Below are positions 7,504 through 15,516 of a stretch of DNA of 64,000 bases, piece by piece. Source of the stretch: Tunturibacter psychrotolerans (lineage in GTDB: Bacteria > Acidobacteriota > Terriglobia > Terriglobales > Acidobacteriaceae); the NCBI RefSeq assembly GCF_040359615.1, contig NZ_CP132942.1:3348001-3412000 (forward strand). Direction: 5' to 3'. The translations under genes were made by a program, and so were the position numbers. Each line of letters begins with the position of its first letter. Positions within the stretch are counted from its first letter, which is position 1. The notes beneath the pieces are model-generated. The model did not search any database, was not told the DNA's origin, and saw only the letters and a program-made list of their open reading frames with translations.

Positions 7504-9528
7504 ATGGGAATAACTGTAAGAAATCCGAAGGGCGTCGATCAGCCGGCACAGCCTCGCTTTGGCCGGATGGATGTTGGCCTGGAACGTATTACGCAGGGCA
7601 TCGCGCGAGCGAAGGATTGGTTGTTCGACCAGCAACACCCTGATGGATACTGGTGCGGCGAGCTCGAAGCCGACAGCATGCTGGAGTCGGACTACATCTT
7701 CATGCATACGCTGCTGGGGACCGGCGAGCCAGGGCGGATGGAACGCGCGATCAACGAGATTCTGCGTCATCAGAACGAGGATGGGGGCTGGGGACTGTTT
7801 CCAGGTGGCCCGTCCAATATCAGTTATGGCGTTAAGGCCTATCTTGCTCTGAAGCTGATGGGATGGTCGAAAGATCATCCGGTGTTGGTGAAAGCTCGTG
7901 AGTGGGTGCTGGCTCATGGCGGCGTTGTAGAGTGCAATACGTTTACGAAGATCTACCTGTGCGCGCTTGGTCAGTATGACTATGACGCAGTACCTGCGAT
8001 TCCGCCGGAGATCGTTCTCTTTCCAAACTGGTGCTACTTCAATATCTATGAGATCTCTTCGTGGTCGCGCGGGATTCTTGTTCCGCTGTCGATCATCTAT
8101 GCGAAGAAGCCGTTTAAGAAGCTCGCTCCCGAACAGGGAATTGAGGAGCTTTTTGTGGGCGGCCGCAAAAATGCAAATATGCATCTGCGATGGGATAAGA
8201 AGAAGCCGTTGGGCTGGCGGAACTTCTTTCTTGCATGTGACCGAATTATGCATTTGGCAGAACGAGTTCACATTCGGCCATTGCGTAAGATTGCATTGAA
8301 ACGCGCTGAGGCGTGGATGCTGGAGCGGTTTGAGAAATCAGATGGCCTGGGTGCGATATATCCGGCGATGTTGAACTCTATCGTGGCTCTCCGTTGCCTT
8401 GGCCGTTCGGTGGACGATCCTCAGCTGATCCGCGCGCTGGATGAGTTTGAAAAGCTTGGTATCGATTGTCCTGATGGAACGGAAGACTATTCGACGCCGA
8501 CGTTCCGCATGCAGCCTTGCTTTCCGCCAGTGTGGGATACGGCGCAGGCGATGTACGCGCTGGGCGAAGCGGGAGTTCGTAAAGATGATCCTCGAATGTT
8601 GAAGGCTGCGGACTGGATTTTGTCCAAAGAAGTTCGTCAGAAGGGCGACTGGGCGGAGAAGGTCAAGAACGTCGAACCGGGCGGTTGGTACTTCGAGTTC
8701 AACAATGAGTTTTACCCAGATGTCGATGATACGGGGCAGGTTCTTCTTGCGTTGAATTGTGTGGATAATCCACGCGAGCGGTATCAATACGACGCCTGCC
8801 AGCGTGCTCTGAACTGGATTTGGGCGATGCAGTGCAAAAACGGTGGTTGGGCGAGCTTTGACCGCGACAACACCAAGATGATCTTCCAGTACATTCCGTT
8901 TGCTGACCATAACGCGATGCTCGATCCGCCGACTGTCGACATTACGGGACGCATGTTGGAGATGCTGGCACTCTATGGCGTGACGAGAAGCGATCCGCGC
9001 GTTGAGAAAGCTATTCAGTTCATCCTGAAAGAGCAGGAGCCTGACGGAAGCTGGTTCGGACGCTGGGGCGTTAACTATCTGTATGGGACGTTTCTGGTTC
9101 TACGTGGCCTTGAGGCGATGGGCTTCTGGAACCACGAACCAGCTGTGCAGCAGGCAGCCGAGTGGATTCGGATGGTGCAGAACGCGGACGGCGGATGGGG
9201 CGAGACCTGCGGCACTTACGACGATCCGAATCAGCGTGGCATTGGACCGAGTACGCCATCACAGACGGCGTGGGCTGTGCTTGGATTGCTAGCGGCCGGG
9301 GATACGCGCTCCGACTCGGTAGCGAAGGGGATTCGCTGGCTGGTGGATCGTCAGCATGAGGATGGAAGCTGGGATGAACTTGTTCCCGGCCGCAATGGTG
9401 AGAGCTATTACACCGGCACAGGGTTTCCGCGTGTTTTCTATCTCGGATACCACCTTTACAAACAGTACTTCCCGCTGCTGGCGTTGACGACTTACGAGCG
9501 TGCAATGAAGAGCGGAGCGTCGCACTAA
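7504..9528 (+). CDS. shc: Squalene-hopene cyclase
   Basis: Peripheral membrane enzyme cyclising squalene to hopene and hopanol. 674 residues from the ATG at 7504; an in-frame TTG at 7495 would add only three. The catalytic acid motif DVDD is at 406-409. Several QW repeats are visible, for example DGGWGLFPGG near 80, NGGWASFDRD near 443, DGSWFGRWGVNYLYGT near 510 and DGGWGETCGTYDDP near 561. It follows ispH and precedes hpnH in one transcription unit. The size and motifs leave little doubt. Confidence 0.97.
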   Translation: MGITVRNPKGVDQPAQPRFGRMDVGLERITQGIARAKDWLFDQQHPDGYWCGELEADSMLESDYIFMHTLLGTGEPGRMERAINEILRHQNEDGGWGLFPGGPSNISYGVKAYLALKLMGWSKDHPVLVKAREWVLAHGGVVECNTFTKIYLCALGQYDYDAVPAIPPEIVLFPNWCYFNIYEISSWSRGILVPLSIIYAKKPFKKLAPEQGIEELFVGGRKNANMHLRWDKKKPLGWRNFFLACDRIMHLAERVHIRPLRKIALKRAEAWMLERFEKSDGLGAIYPAMLNSIVALRCLGRSVDDPQLIRALDEFEKLGIDCPDGTEDYSTPTFRMQPCFPPVWDTAQAMYALGEAGVRKDDPRMLKAADWILSKEVRQKGDWAEKVKNVEPGGWYFEFNNEFYPDVDDTGQVLLALNCVDNPRERYQYDACQRALNWIWAMQCKNGGWASFDRDNTKMIFQYIPFADHNAMLDPPTVDITGRMLEMLALYGVTRSDPRVEKAIQFILKEQEPDGSWFGRWGVNYLYGTFLVLRGLEAMGFWNHEPAVQQAAEWIRMVQNADGGWGETCGTYDDPNQRGIGPSTPSQTAWAVLGLLAAGDTRSDSVAKGIRWLVDRQHEDGSWDELVPGRNGESYYTGTGFPRVFYLGYHLYKQYFPLLALTTYERAMKSGASH

Positions 9529-9564
9529 ACCGCGCGTCAAGAATTTCTCTGGAGGAGACACTCA

Positions 9565-10701
9565 ATGGCAGTGCCAGTCTCGCAAGCCTGGACGGTTGCA
9601 ACTTATGTTTTGAAGCAGAAGCTGATGGGCCGGAAGAAGTATCCGCTGGTGCTTATGCTGGAGCCGCTGTTTCGCTGCAACCTGGCCTGTGCCGGGTGTG
9701 GAAAGATCCAATATCCCGCGCACATCCTGAAGGCGGAGTTGTCGCCTGAGGAGTGTTTTAGGGCGGTCGAGGAGTGTGGAACTCCGATGGTTGCGATCCC
9801 TGGTGGGGAGCCGCTATTGCACCCACAGATGCCGGAGATTGTTGCTGGTCTGGTGGCGCGTAAGAAGTACGTTTACATGTGCACCAATGCTCTGTTGCTG
9901 AAGGAAAAGCTGCACCTGTTCAAACCGAGCAAGTATCTTTCGTTTTCGGTTCACGTGGATGGGCAGAGGGAGCATCACGACTTTTCAGTCTGCCGTGAAG
10001 GCGGGTACGACATCGCGATGGAGGGAGTCCGAGTTGCAGTCGAAGCAGGCTTCCGCGTTACCACGAACACCACGTTGTTTGACGGGGCTGATCCTAATAG
10101 CGTTCGGGCGCACTTCGATGAGTTGATGGTGGCGGGCGTCGAGAGCATGATGGTTTCGCCGGGATATACCTATGACAAGGCTCCCGACCAGAAGCATTTT
10201 CTTGGGCGTGCGCGGTCGAAGAAGTTGTTTCGGTCGATCCTCTCGAATCGCAAGAAGACCTGGCGCTTCAATGCTTCGCCTATCTTTATGGAATTCCTGA
10301 TGGGTAAGAAGGATCTGACCTGCACTCCGTGGGGAATGCCGACGTTTAGCATCTTCGGCTGGCAGAAGCCGTGCTACCTGCTGCAGGACGGATATGCGGA
10401 CAGTTTCAAGGAACTGATGGAGACGGTGCAGTGGTCGAACTATGGGACCGAAAGCGGTAACCCACAGTGCGCGAACTGCATGGTGCACTCTGGCTATGAG
10501 GCCAGCGGTGTGAACTATACCTTCAGCTCGCTGAAGGGCCTTTTGCAGACTGCGAAGGGAATCTTCTTCAGCAAGTACGAAGATGAAGGGGCGATGAAGC
10601 TGCTGAATGAGTGGAAGCCTACGAGCCATGGACCATTGGTACAGATTGGTTCGCCTGTCGCTAAGAGCGCTACTGAACTTCAAGAGGTCTCAGGAGACTA
10701 A
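9565..10701 (+). CDS. hpnH: Hopanoid biosynthesis radical SAM protein HpnH (adenosylhopane synthase)
   Basis: Radical SAM enzyme that joins the adenosyl radical to diploptene, giving adenosylhopane, the first step of side-chain extension. 378 residues. The cluster-binding motif CxxxCxxC is at Cys 38, 42 and 45 (CNLACAGC), followed by GGEPLLHP, typical of SAM binding. The C-terminal part includes GNPQCANCMVHSGYE. A GGAGGAG-like site precedes the ATG. It sits directly after shc, and the next gene starts two bases after its stop. Confidence 0.96.
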   Translation: MAVPVSQAWTVATYVLKQKLMGRKKYPLVLMLEPLFRCNLACAGCGKIQYPAHILKAELSPEECFRAVEECGTPMVAIPGGEPLLHPQMPEIVAGLVARKKYVYMCTNALLLKEKLHLFKPSKYLSFSVHVDGQREHHDFSVCREGGYDIAMEGVRVAVEAGFRVTTNTTLFDGADPNSVRAHFDELMVAGVESMMVSPGYTYDKAPDQKHFLGRARSKKLFRSILSNRKKTWRFNASPIFMEFLMGKKDLTCTPWGMPTFSIFGWQKPCYLLQDGYADSFKELMETVQWSNYGTESGNPQCANCMVHSGYEASGVNYTFSSLKGLLQTAKGIFFSKYEDEGAMKLLNEWKPTSHGPLVQIGSPVAKSATELQEVSGD

Positions 10702-10703
10702 CG

Positions 10704-11150
10704 ATGGCGACCGAGACACAGGAATCCGCAAAGCTGACGCAATTGGCGCACGAGAATCCAGATGAGATCGAAGTAGCAGCGGGACGCGAGCGGGAACAGC
10801 TTGAGGGCTGGATTCCTGCGTTGGCAACCGAAGCTGAGATTCGGGAGGCGCTCGAGAAGGCATTTGATTACCGGGGCGATATCACAATCACGAAAAAAGA
10901 TGGCTTACAGGTGGTGGGCTATCTCTTCGATCGTAGACGCGGAGACTCTCTTGCGGACTCATTTGTTCGCGTGATTCCGTCGAATGAAAAGACACGGGTC
11001 AACATTGCCTATTCGGAGATTGCGGCGCTTGCATTCAGCGGTCGCGATACGGCGGCGGGCAAGACCTTCGAAGCGTGGGTGAAGAAGTACTGGGACAAGA
11101 AGGCAGCCGGCGAACGGAATATCCAGATCGAGCCAGAGAAGCTGGACTAA
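10704..11150 (+). CDS. Conserved protein of unknown function in the hopanoid operon
   Basis: 148 residues, no signal peptide or membrane helix, acidic and probably cytoplasmic. The N-terminal 50 residues are helical and Glu-rich. The rest looks like a small beta-rich domain (DYRGDITITKKDGLQVVGYL, then RVNIAYSEIAALAFSGRD) ending in AAGKTFEAWVKKYWDKK. It begins two bases after hpnH, so the two are almost certainly co-translated. From memory, similar proteins occur next to hpnH in planctomycetes and acidobacteria, but no function is known to me. It could be an accessory or partner of HpnH; this is inference from position only. Confidence 0.8.
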   Translation: MATETQESAKLTQLAHENPDEIEVAAGREREQLEGWIPALATEAEIREALEKAFDYRGDITITKKDGLQVVGYLFDRRRGDSLADSFVRVIPSNEKTRVNIAYSEIAALAFSGRDTAAGKTFEAWVKKYWDKKAAGERNIQIEPEKLD

Positions 11151-11230
11151 GACTGCTGTCGGGCGTAAAGTTTGCCGGGTAGTAGTCGGTGCTTCCAGAA
11201 TTGTCTGCCAGTTGGCTGGAAAGAGCGAGA

Positions 11231-12241
11231 GTGCGCGTATTCATTACGGGAGCGACGGGCTTCGTCGGAGGCCATGTGGCCAGGAGTTATGCGGCAGAGG
11301 GTGCGAGCCTTCGTTTGCTGACTCGAAAGACGAGTCGATTGGACTCGCTTGATGACATTCATGCAGAGATGGTGACTGGGGATCTGCGTGAACCGGAAAA
11401 GTTGCGTTCTGCGTTAGTCGGTTGCGATGCTTTGGTGCATGTGGCGGCTGATTATCGTTTATGGGTGCGGGATCCTGACCAGATGTATGCCGCGAACGTG
11501 ACCGGTACCCGCGAGCTTCTAAAGCTGGCATGTGAGGTTGGGGTGCGGCGGGTTGTGTATACCTCAAGTGTGGCCACGATGGGCTTCAAGAGCGACGGCA
11601 CGATAGTGAACGAAGAGACGCCAGTTTCTTTGGAAGAGATGATCGGCCATTACAAGCGATCGAAGTTTCTTGGGGAGTTGGAAGCGATTAAAGCCGCGAA
11701 GGCTGGACAGCATGTCATGATCCTGAATCCAACGACACCGATTGGACCGGGTGATTGGAAGCCTACCCCGACCGGAAGGATTATCGTCGACTTTCTAAAC
11801 AAGAACTTTCCCGCGTATGTGGATACGGGACTTAATCTGGTGGATGTTGCTGAGGTGGCTCGCATGCACGTGGTTGCGCTTGAACATGGGACGCCTGGAG
11901 AGAGATACATTCTGGGTGGCGAGAATCTTACCCTGAAACAGATTCTGGATCGCATGTCCACCATTACGGGACTTCCTTCTCCGACGATGAAAGTGCCGCA
12001 TGCTGTTGCGATGGCGTTTGCCTTTTTTGATGAAAATTTTACCGGCAAGTTGAGAGGCAAAGAACCGCGTGCGACTGTAGAGGCAGTGCGAATGGGAAAG
12101 AAGATGATGTTTGCTTCTTCGGCAAAGGCAGAGAGAGAACTGGGATTTCAAGTGGTGCCTATCTATAACGCCTTGAGAGCGGCGATCGAGTGGTTTGTCG
12201 CCCATGGTTATGCGCCTCCCCTTGATGGACACGCTGCATGA
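11231..12241 (+). CDS. hpnA: Hopanoid-associated sugar epimerase HpnA
   Basis: NAD-dependent epimerase/dehydratase of the extended SDR type found in hopanoid clusters; its exact substrate is not settled. About 336 residues. The nucleotide-binding GATGFVGGHVA is at the N-terminus, with VYTSSVATMG further in. The usual YxxxK is seen as HYKRSKFLGE. The GTG at 11231 is preferred because it puts the Rossmann motif at the very start, with GGAAAGAG before it; a GTG at 11189 is also open. Its last four bases overlap the start of hpnG. Confidence 0.9.
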   Translation: MRVFITGATGFVGGHVARSYAAEGASLRLLTRKTSRLDSLDDIHAEMVTGDLREPEKLRSALVGCDALVHVAADYRLWVRDPDQMYAANVTGTRELLKLACEVGVRRVVYTSSVATMGFKSDGTIVNEETPVSLEEMIGHYKRSKFLGELEAIKAAKAGQHVMILNPTTPIGPGDWKPTPTGRIIVDFLNKNFPAYVDTGLNLVDVAEVARMHVVALEHGTPGERYILGGENLTLKQILDRMSTITGLPSPTMKVPHAVAMAFAFFDENFTGKLRGKEPRATVEAVRMGKKMMFASSAKAERELGFQVVPIYNALRAAIEWFVAHGYAPPLDGHAA

Positions 12242-12990
12242 AGGGAAACATTGCGATTATTGCTGCGCTGGAAGGTGAACTGAAGCCATTCGTTGAGGGA
12301 CCGGGCGCCAGGAAATGGAAGCGAAGACAGTCGCCTGAAGGATGTTCGTTGTGGGAGTATCGCCACGCGGATGGGTGTTGGATAGCCGCGTGTGCTGGCA
12401 TGGGTGGAGTAAGGGTTGCATTAGCCTTCGCTGAGGCTGAGAAAGTTGCTGCGATTGATGCAGTTTGCTCAGTAGGATGGGCGGGCGCACTCGATGAGGC
12501 GATCAGGGCGGAGTCGGTTTCGAGCGTTTCTCTGGTGATCGATACGAAGACAGGAGAGCGATTTCGACCGGCGAACTCGAGACCTCAGTGGCCTGTACTG
12601 GCAACTACGGCGCGGGTTGCTGATGAACGAGACAAGCAACGGCTAGCTGCGAGTTATGGAGCTGGGCTGGTGGATATGGAAGCAGCGGCAATTGCACGGA
12701 TCGCGCTGGGGAAGGGGATTCCGTTCTACTGCTTCAAGGCAGTATCGGACGACGCTCAGGCGCAACTACCGGACCTGAATCGTTTTATTGCCGAGCGTGG
12801 GCGATTGAAGATGCTACCGTTTCTCGCACATGTTGCGGTGCGGCCAACCTCCTGGTCGGGTTTGATGAAGCTGGGGAAACATAGTTCTGCCGCGGCAAAG
12901 AACCTCGCTGAGGCGCTTTATGAATGGCTGGACCCGAGTGGTTCCGTGCGCAGATCTAATGGCGATTACACTGAGAAAAGAGATAGGTAA
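12238..12990 (+). CDS. hpnG: Hopanoid-associated nucleosidase/phosphorylase HpnG
   Basis: Nucleoside phosphorylase-fold enzyme that removes adenine from adenosylhopane, giving ribosylhopane or its phosphate. 250 residues. The start IAIIAALEGELKPFV, the central ACAGMGGVRVA, and GLVDMEAAAIARIA with its purine-site MEA motif match the MTAN/HpnG family. The catalytic Asp region is in KAVSDDAQ. ATGA overlaps the hpnA stop, so translation is coupled. The zinc dehydrogenase starts ten bases downstream. The charged C-terminal tail is not conserved in related folds. Confidence 0.9.
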   Translation: MKGNIAIIAALEGELKPFVEGPGARKWKRRQSPEGCSLWEYRHADGCWIAACAGMGGVRVALAFAEAEKVAAIDAVCSVGWAGALDEAIRAESVSSVSLVIDTKTGERFRPANSRPQWPVLATTARVADERDKQRLAASYGAGLVDMEAAAIARIALGKGIPFYCFKAVSDDAQAQLPDLNRFIAERGRLKMLPFLAHVAVRPTSWSGLMKLGKHSSAAAKNLAEALYEWLDPSGSVRRSNGDYTEKRDR

Positions 12991-13000
12991 GGATCGGGTC

Positions 13001-14074
13001 ATGTCACAAATAGTTCCAGAGACGATGCGTGCTGCGGTTTATCGCGGCGTAAATGATGTTCGAGTTGAAACGATTGCTGTGCCCGAGATCGGTGAGGGCG
13101 AGGTGTTGGTGAAGATCCACACCTGCGGGATTTGCGGGACGGATTTGAAGAAGATTCATACTGGGTCTCATGACGCGCCGCGTGTCTTCGGGCACGAGAT
13201 GGCAGGGACGATTGTGCGAATAGGCACAGGGGTTGAAGGGTTTGCTGTTGGCGATCGAGTTATGGCGTACCACCATATTCCCTGTGGGGAATGCTACTAC
13301 TGTAGGAAGAAGACGTTTGCTCAGTGTGAGGTTTATAAGAAGGTCGGTTGTACGGCAGGCTTTGCACCCGCGGGCGGTGGGTTCGCTGAATACATTCGTG
13401 TGATGGACTGGATTGTGCGCAGGGGACTGGTGAAGATTCCGGATGATGTTCCGTTTGAACAGGCCGCGTTTCTGGAGCCAGTCAACACTTGTTATAAGGC
13501 GATTCAGTTGCTTGATTTACAGGCGGATGAGACGGTGCTGGTGATTGGGCAGGGTCCGATCGGAATTTTACTGGCGGCATTGGCTCGGCGAACGGGAGCC
13601 ACCGTGGTGACGAGTGATCTTTATGCGGAGCGGCATTCTGTTGCGGCAAAGTTTGGGTTGGATCGGCCCATCGATGCACGGGGAGACGTAGTTGCGGCGG
13701 CGAAGGCGGCTACCGAAGGGCGTGGAGCGGATGTGGCGCTGCTGGCGGTTGGCAGTGATGCGCTGATCAAGGTCGCCATGGAGGCGATTCGACCAGGGGG
13801 GCGGGTGATGTTGTTTGCATCGACGCAGCACGGGGAGGCGCCGTTCGATCCTGCGGCCGTTTGTATGGATGAGAAGACGTTGATGGGGTCTTACAGCGCG
13901 TCGGTGGCGATACAGGACGATGTGACGCGAATGGTGTTCGACGGCTATCGCAATGGGTTTGATCTGACGAATTTGATCTCGCACCGATTTTCGCTTGAAG
14001 ATGCTGTTGCTGCGATTGATCTGGCTTCGCATCCTCAGGCTGATTCAATGAAGATCGTTATTCAACCTAGCTAG
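13001..14074 (+). CDS. Zinc-dependent medium-chain dehydrogenase of the hopanoid operon
   Basis: Alcohol/polyol dehydrogenase family (threonine and sorbitol dehydrogenase-like), 357 residues. Catalytic zinc ligands are Cys 42 (CGICGTD), His 65/Glu 66 (GHE) and a Glu in FLEPVNTC. Structural zinc ligands are Cys 95, 98, 101 and 109. The NAD(P) Rossmann motif is GQGPIG. It is the last gene of the operon, ten bases after hpnG. By position it could reduce the aldehyde form of ribosylhopane to bacteriohopanetetrol, a step with no agreed enzyme; the substrate is inferred, not shown. A paralogue leads the second hopanoid locus. Its stop overlaps the convergent response-regulator gene by four bases. 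Confidence 0.88.
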   Translation: MSQIVPETMRAAVYRGVNDVRVETIAVPEIGEGEVLVKIHTCGICGTDLKKIHTGSHDAPRVFGHEMAGTIVRIGTGVEGFAVGDRVMAYHHIPCGECYYCRKKTFAQCEVYKKVGCTAGFAPAGGGFAEYIRVMDWIVRRGLVKIPDDVPFEQAAFLEPVNTCYKAIQLLDLQADETVLVIGQGPIGILLAALARRTGATVVTSDLYAERHSVAAKFGLDRPIDARGDVVAAAKAATEGRGADVALLAVGSDALIKVAMEAIRPGGRVMLFASTQHGEAPFDPAAVCMDEKTLMGSYSASVAIQDDVTRMVFDGYRNGFDLTNLISHRFSLEDAVAAIDLASHPQADSMKIVIQPS

Positions 14075-15516
14075 TCTCGGGTTCGCTTCTTGACCTCTAC
14101 GTTGAGGCGCTTGATCTTCTGGTTGAGAGTAGAGAGCGGAATCTTGAAGTATTCGGCGGCTTCGGTCTGGTTCCAGTGGCAGCGTTCGAGACGATCCGAG
14201 ATGATTCGACGCTCGATCTCCTCCATAAGGTCGAAGAGGCTGGCGTTGGGCTGGTGATCGAGAAGGCTGGCTGAATAAGTGCTGCCGGTGAGTTGGGTAG
14301 GCAGCAGGTCCGGGCTGATTGTGCGGGAGGTGGAGAGAACAACGCCGCGCTCCATGGCATTTTCGAGCTCGCGAACGTTGCCGGGCCACTCGTAGTCCAT
14401 GATGATGCGCATCGCCTCGGGAGAGAGGGAGCGAATTTCGGTGCCGTTTTCGTCCGCGTAAAACTTGAGGAAGTGGGCGGCGAGCAGAGGAATGTCTTCG
14501 CGGCGGGAGCGCAGTGGGGGGAGTTCGAGGCTGATGACATTGAGACGGTAGAAGAGGTCTTCGCGGAAGCGGCCTGCGCGGACGGCATCGTGCAGATTGA
14601 CGTTGGTTGCTGCGATGATGCGGACGTCGACCTGAATCTCCTGTACGCCGCCAAGGTGCATGAAGCGGCGGTCCTGCAGGACACGAAGTATCTTGGCCTG
14701 CATGTCCATTCCCATGGTGCCAATCTCGTCGAGGAAGAGCGTGCCGCCGTTGGCGACTTCGAAGAGACCTTTTTTCGCTGTGACCGCAGAGGTGAAAGCT
14801 CCTTTGACGTGGCCAAAAAGGGTCGACTCGAGGAGTTCGGATGGCACGGCGCCCGTGTTGACCGGCACGAAGGGGCGATCCTTGCGCGGCGAGTTGGCAT
14901 GGATAGCCTTCGCGATGAGCTCTTTGCCGGTGCCGCTTTCGCCTTGAATAAGGACGGTGGAGCGGCTGGGGGAGACCTGCGCGATGAGATCGAAGAGGCG
15001 AAGCATCGGCTCGCTTTTGCCGACGATGTTTTCAAAGTTATAACGCTGCTTAAGGGTGCGCTTGAGTTGAACGACTTCTTCTTCAGCGCGATGACGAGCT
15101 ACTGCGGCGCGGATGTCGGCGAGCAGCTTCTCGTTGTCCCACGGCTTCTGGACAAAGTTTTCCGCTCCAGCACGAATGGCGTCGACAACGTTGCCTACGG
15201 TACCGTAAGCCGTGATCATGATGACGGGAAGGTTCGGCTGCATTTCGACGATGCGAGGGAGGAGATCGAGTCCACTTTCGCCGGGGAGTGCGAGGTCGAG
15301 AAGAAGCAGATCGTATTCGTTGCGTGAGAGAAGTTCGAGGCCGGATGGGCCGTCGCTCGCTGCGCTGACGGTGAAGCCTTCCAGCGTCAGTAGGGTATCG
15401 AGCGATTCGCGGATGGCAGCTTCGTCATCGATGATGAGAATGCGGGGATCCCCGACGATTCGAGCGGTGCGTTGCAGGTGAAGGGTTTCGGCGGCGAGCT
15501 CTGTAGTTTCAGACAT
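14071..15516 (-). CDS. NtrC-family sigma54-dependent response regulator
   Basis: Three-domain regulator, 481 residues. The receiver (about 24-140) has the acidic IIDDEAA and the phospho-acceptor Asp in LLLLDLALPG. The AAA+ domain carries GESGTGKE, Walker B GTLFLDEIGTM and an arginine-finger region. A Fis-type helix-turn-helix (CHWNQTEAAEYFKIPLSTL) ends the protein. The sigma54-contact loop reads GAFTSA instead of GAFTGA. It overlaps the histidine kinase stop by eight bases, so the two form a cognate pair. Targets are unknown; no clear -24/-12 promoter was found in the window. Confidence 0.94.
   Translation of the reverse strand: MSETTELAAETLHLQRTARIVGDPRILIIDDEAAIRESLDTLLTLEGFTVSAASDGPSGLELLSRNEYDLLLLDLALPGESGLDLLPRIVEMQPNLPVIMITAYGTVGNVVDAIRAGAENFVQKPWDNEKLLADIRAAVARHRAEEEVVQLKRTLKQRYNFENIVGKSEPMLRLFDLIAQVSPSRSTVLIQGESGTGKELIAKAIHANSPRKDRPFVPVNTGAVPSELLESTLFGHVKGAFTSAVTAKKGLFEVANGGTLFLDEIGTMGMDMQAKILRVLQDRRFMHLGGVQEIQVDVRIIAATNVNLHDAVRAGRFREDLFYRLNVISLELPPLRSRREDIPLLAAHFLKFYADENGTEIRSLSPEAMRIIMDYEWPGNVRELENAMERGVVLSTSRTISPDLLPTQLTGSTYSASLLDHQPNASLFDLMEEIERRIISDRLERCHWNQTEAAEYFKIPLSTLNQKIKRLNVEVKKRTRD

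Noticed and set aside
6414..7505. 363-codon frame opposite ispH
   Set aside because: Arg/His-rich shadow with no ribosome-binding site; IspH is certain on the other strand.
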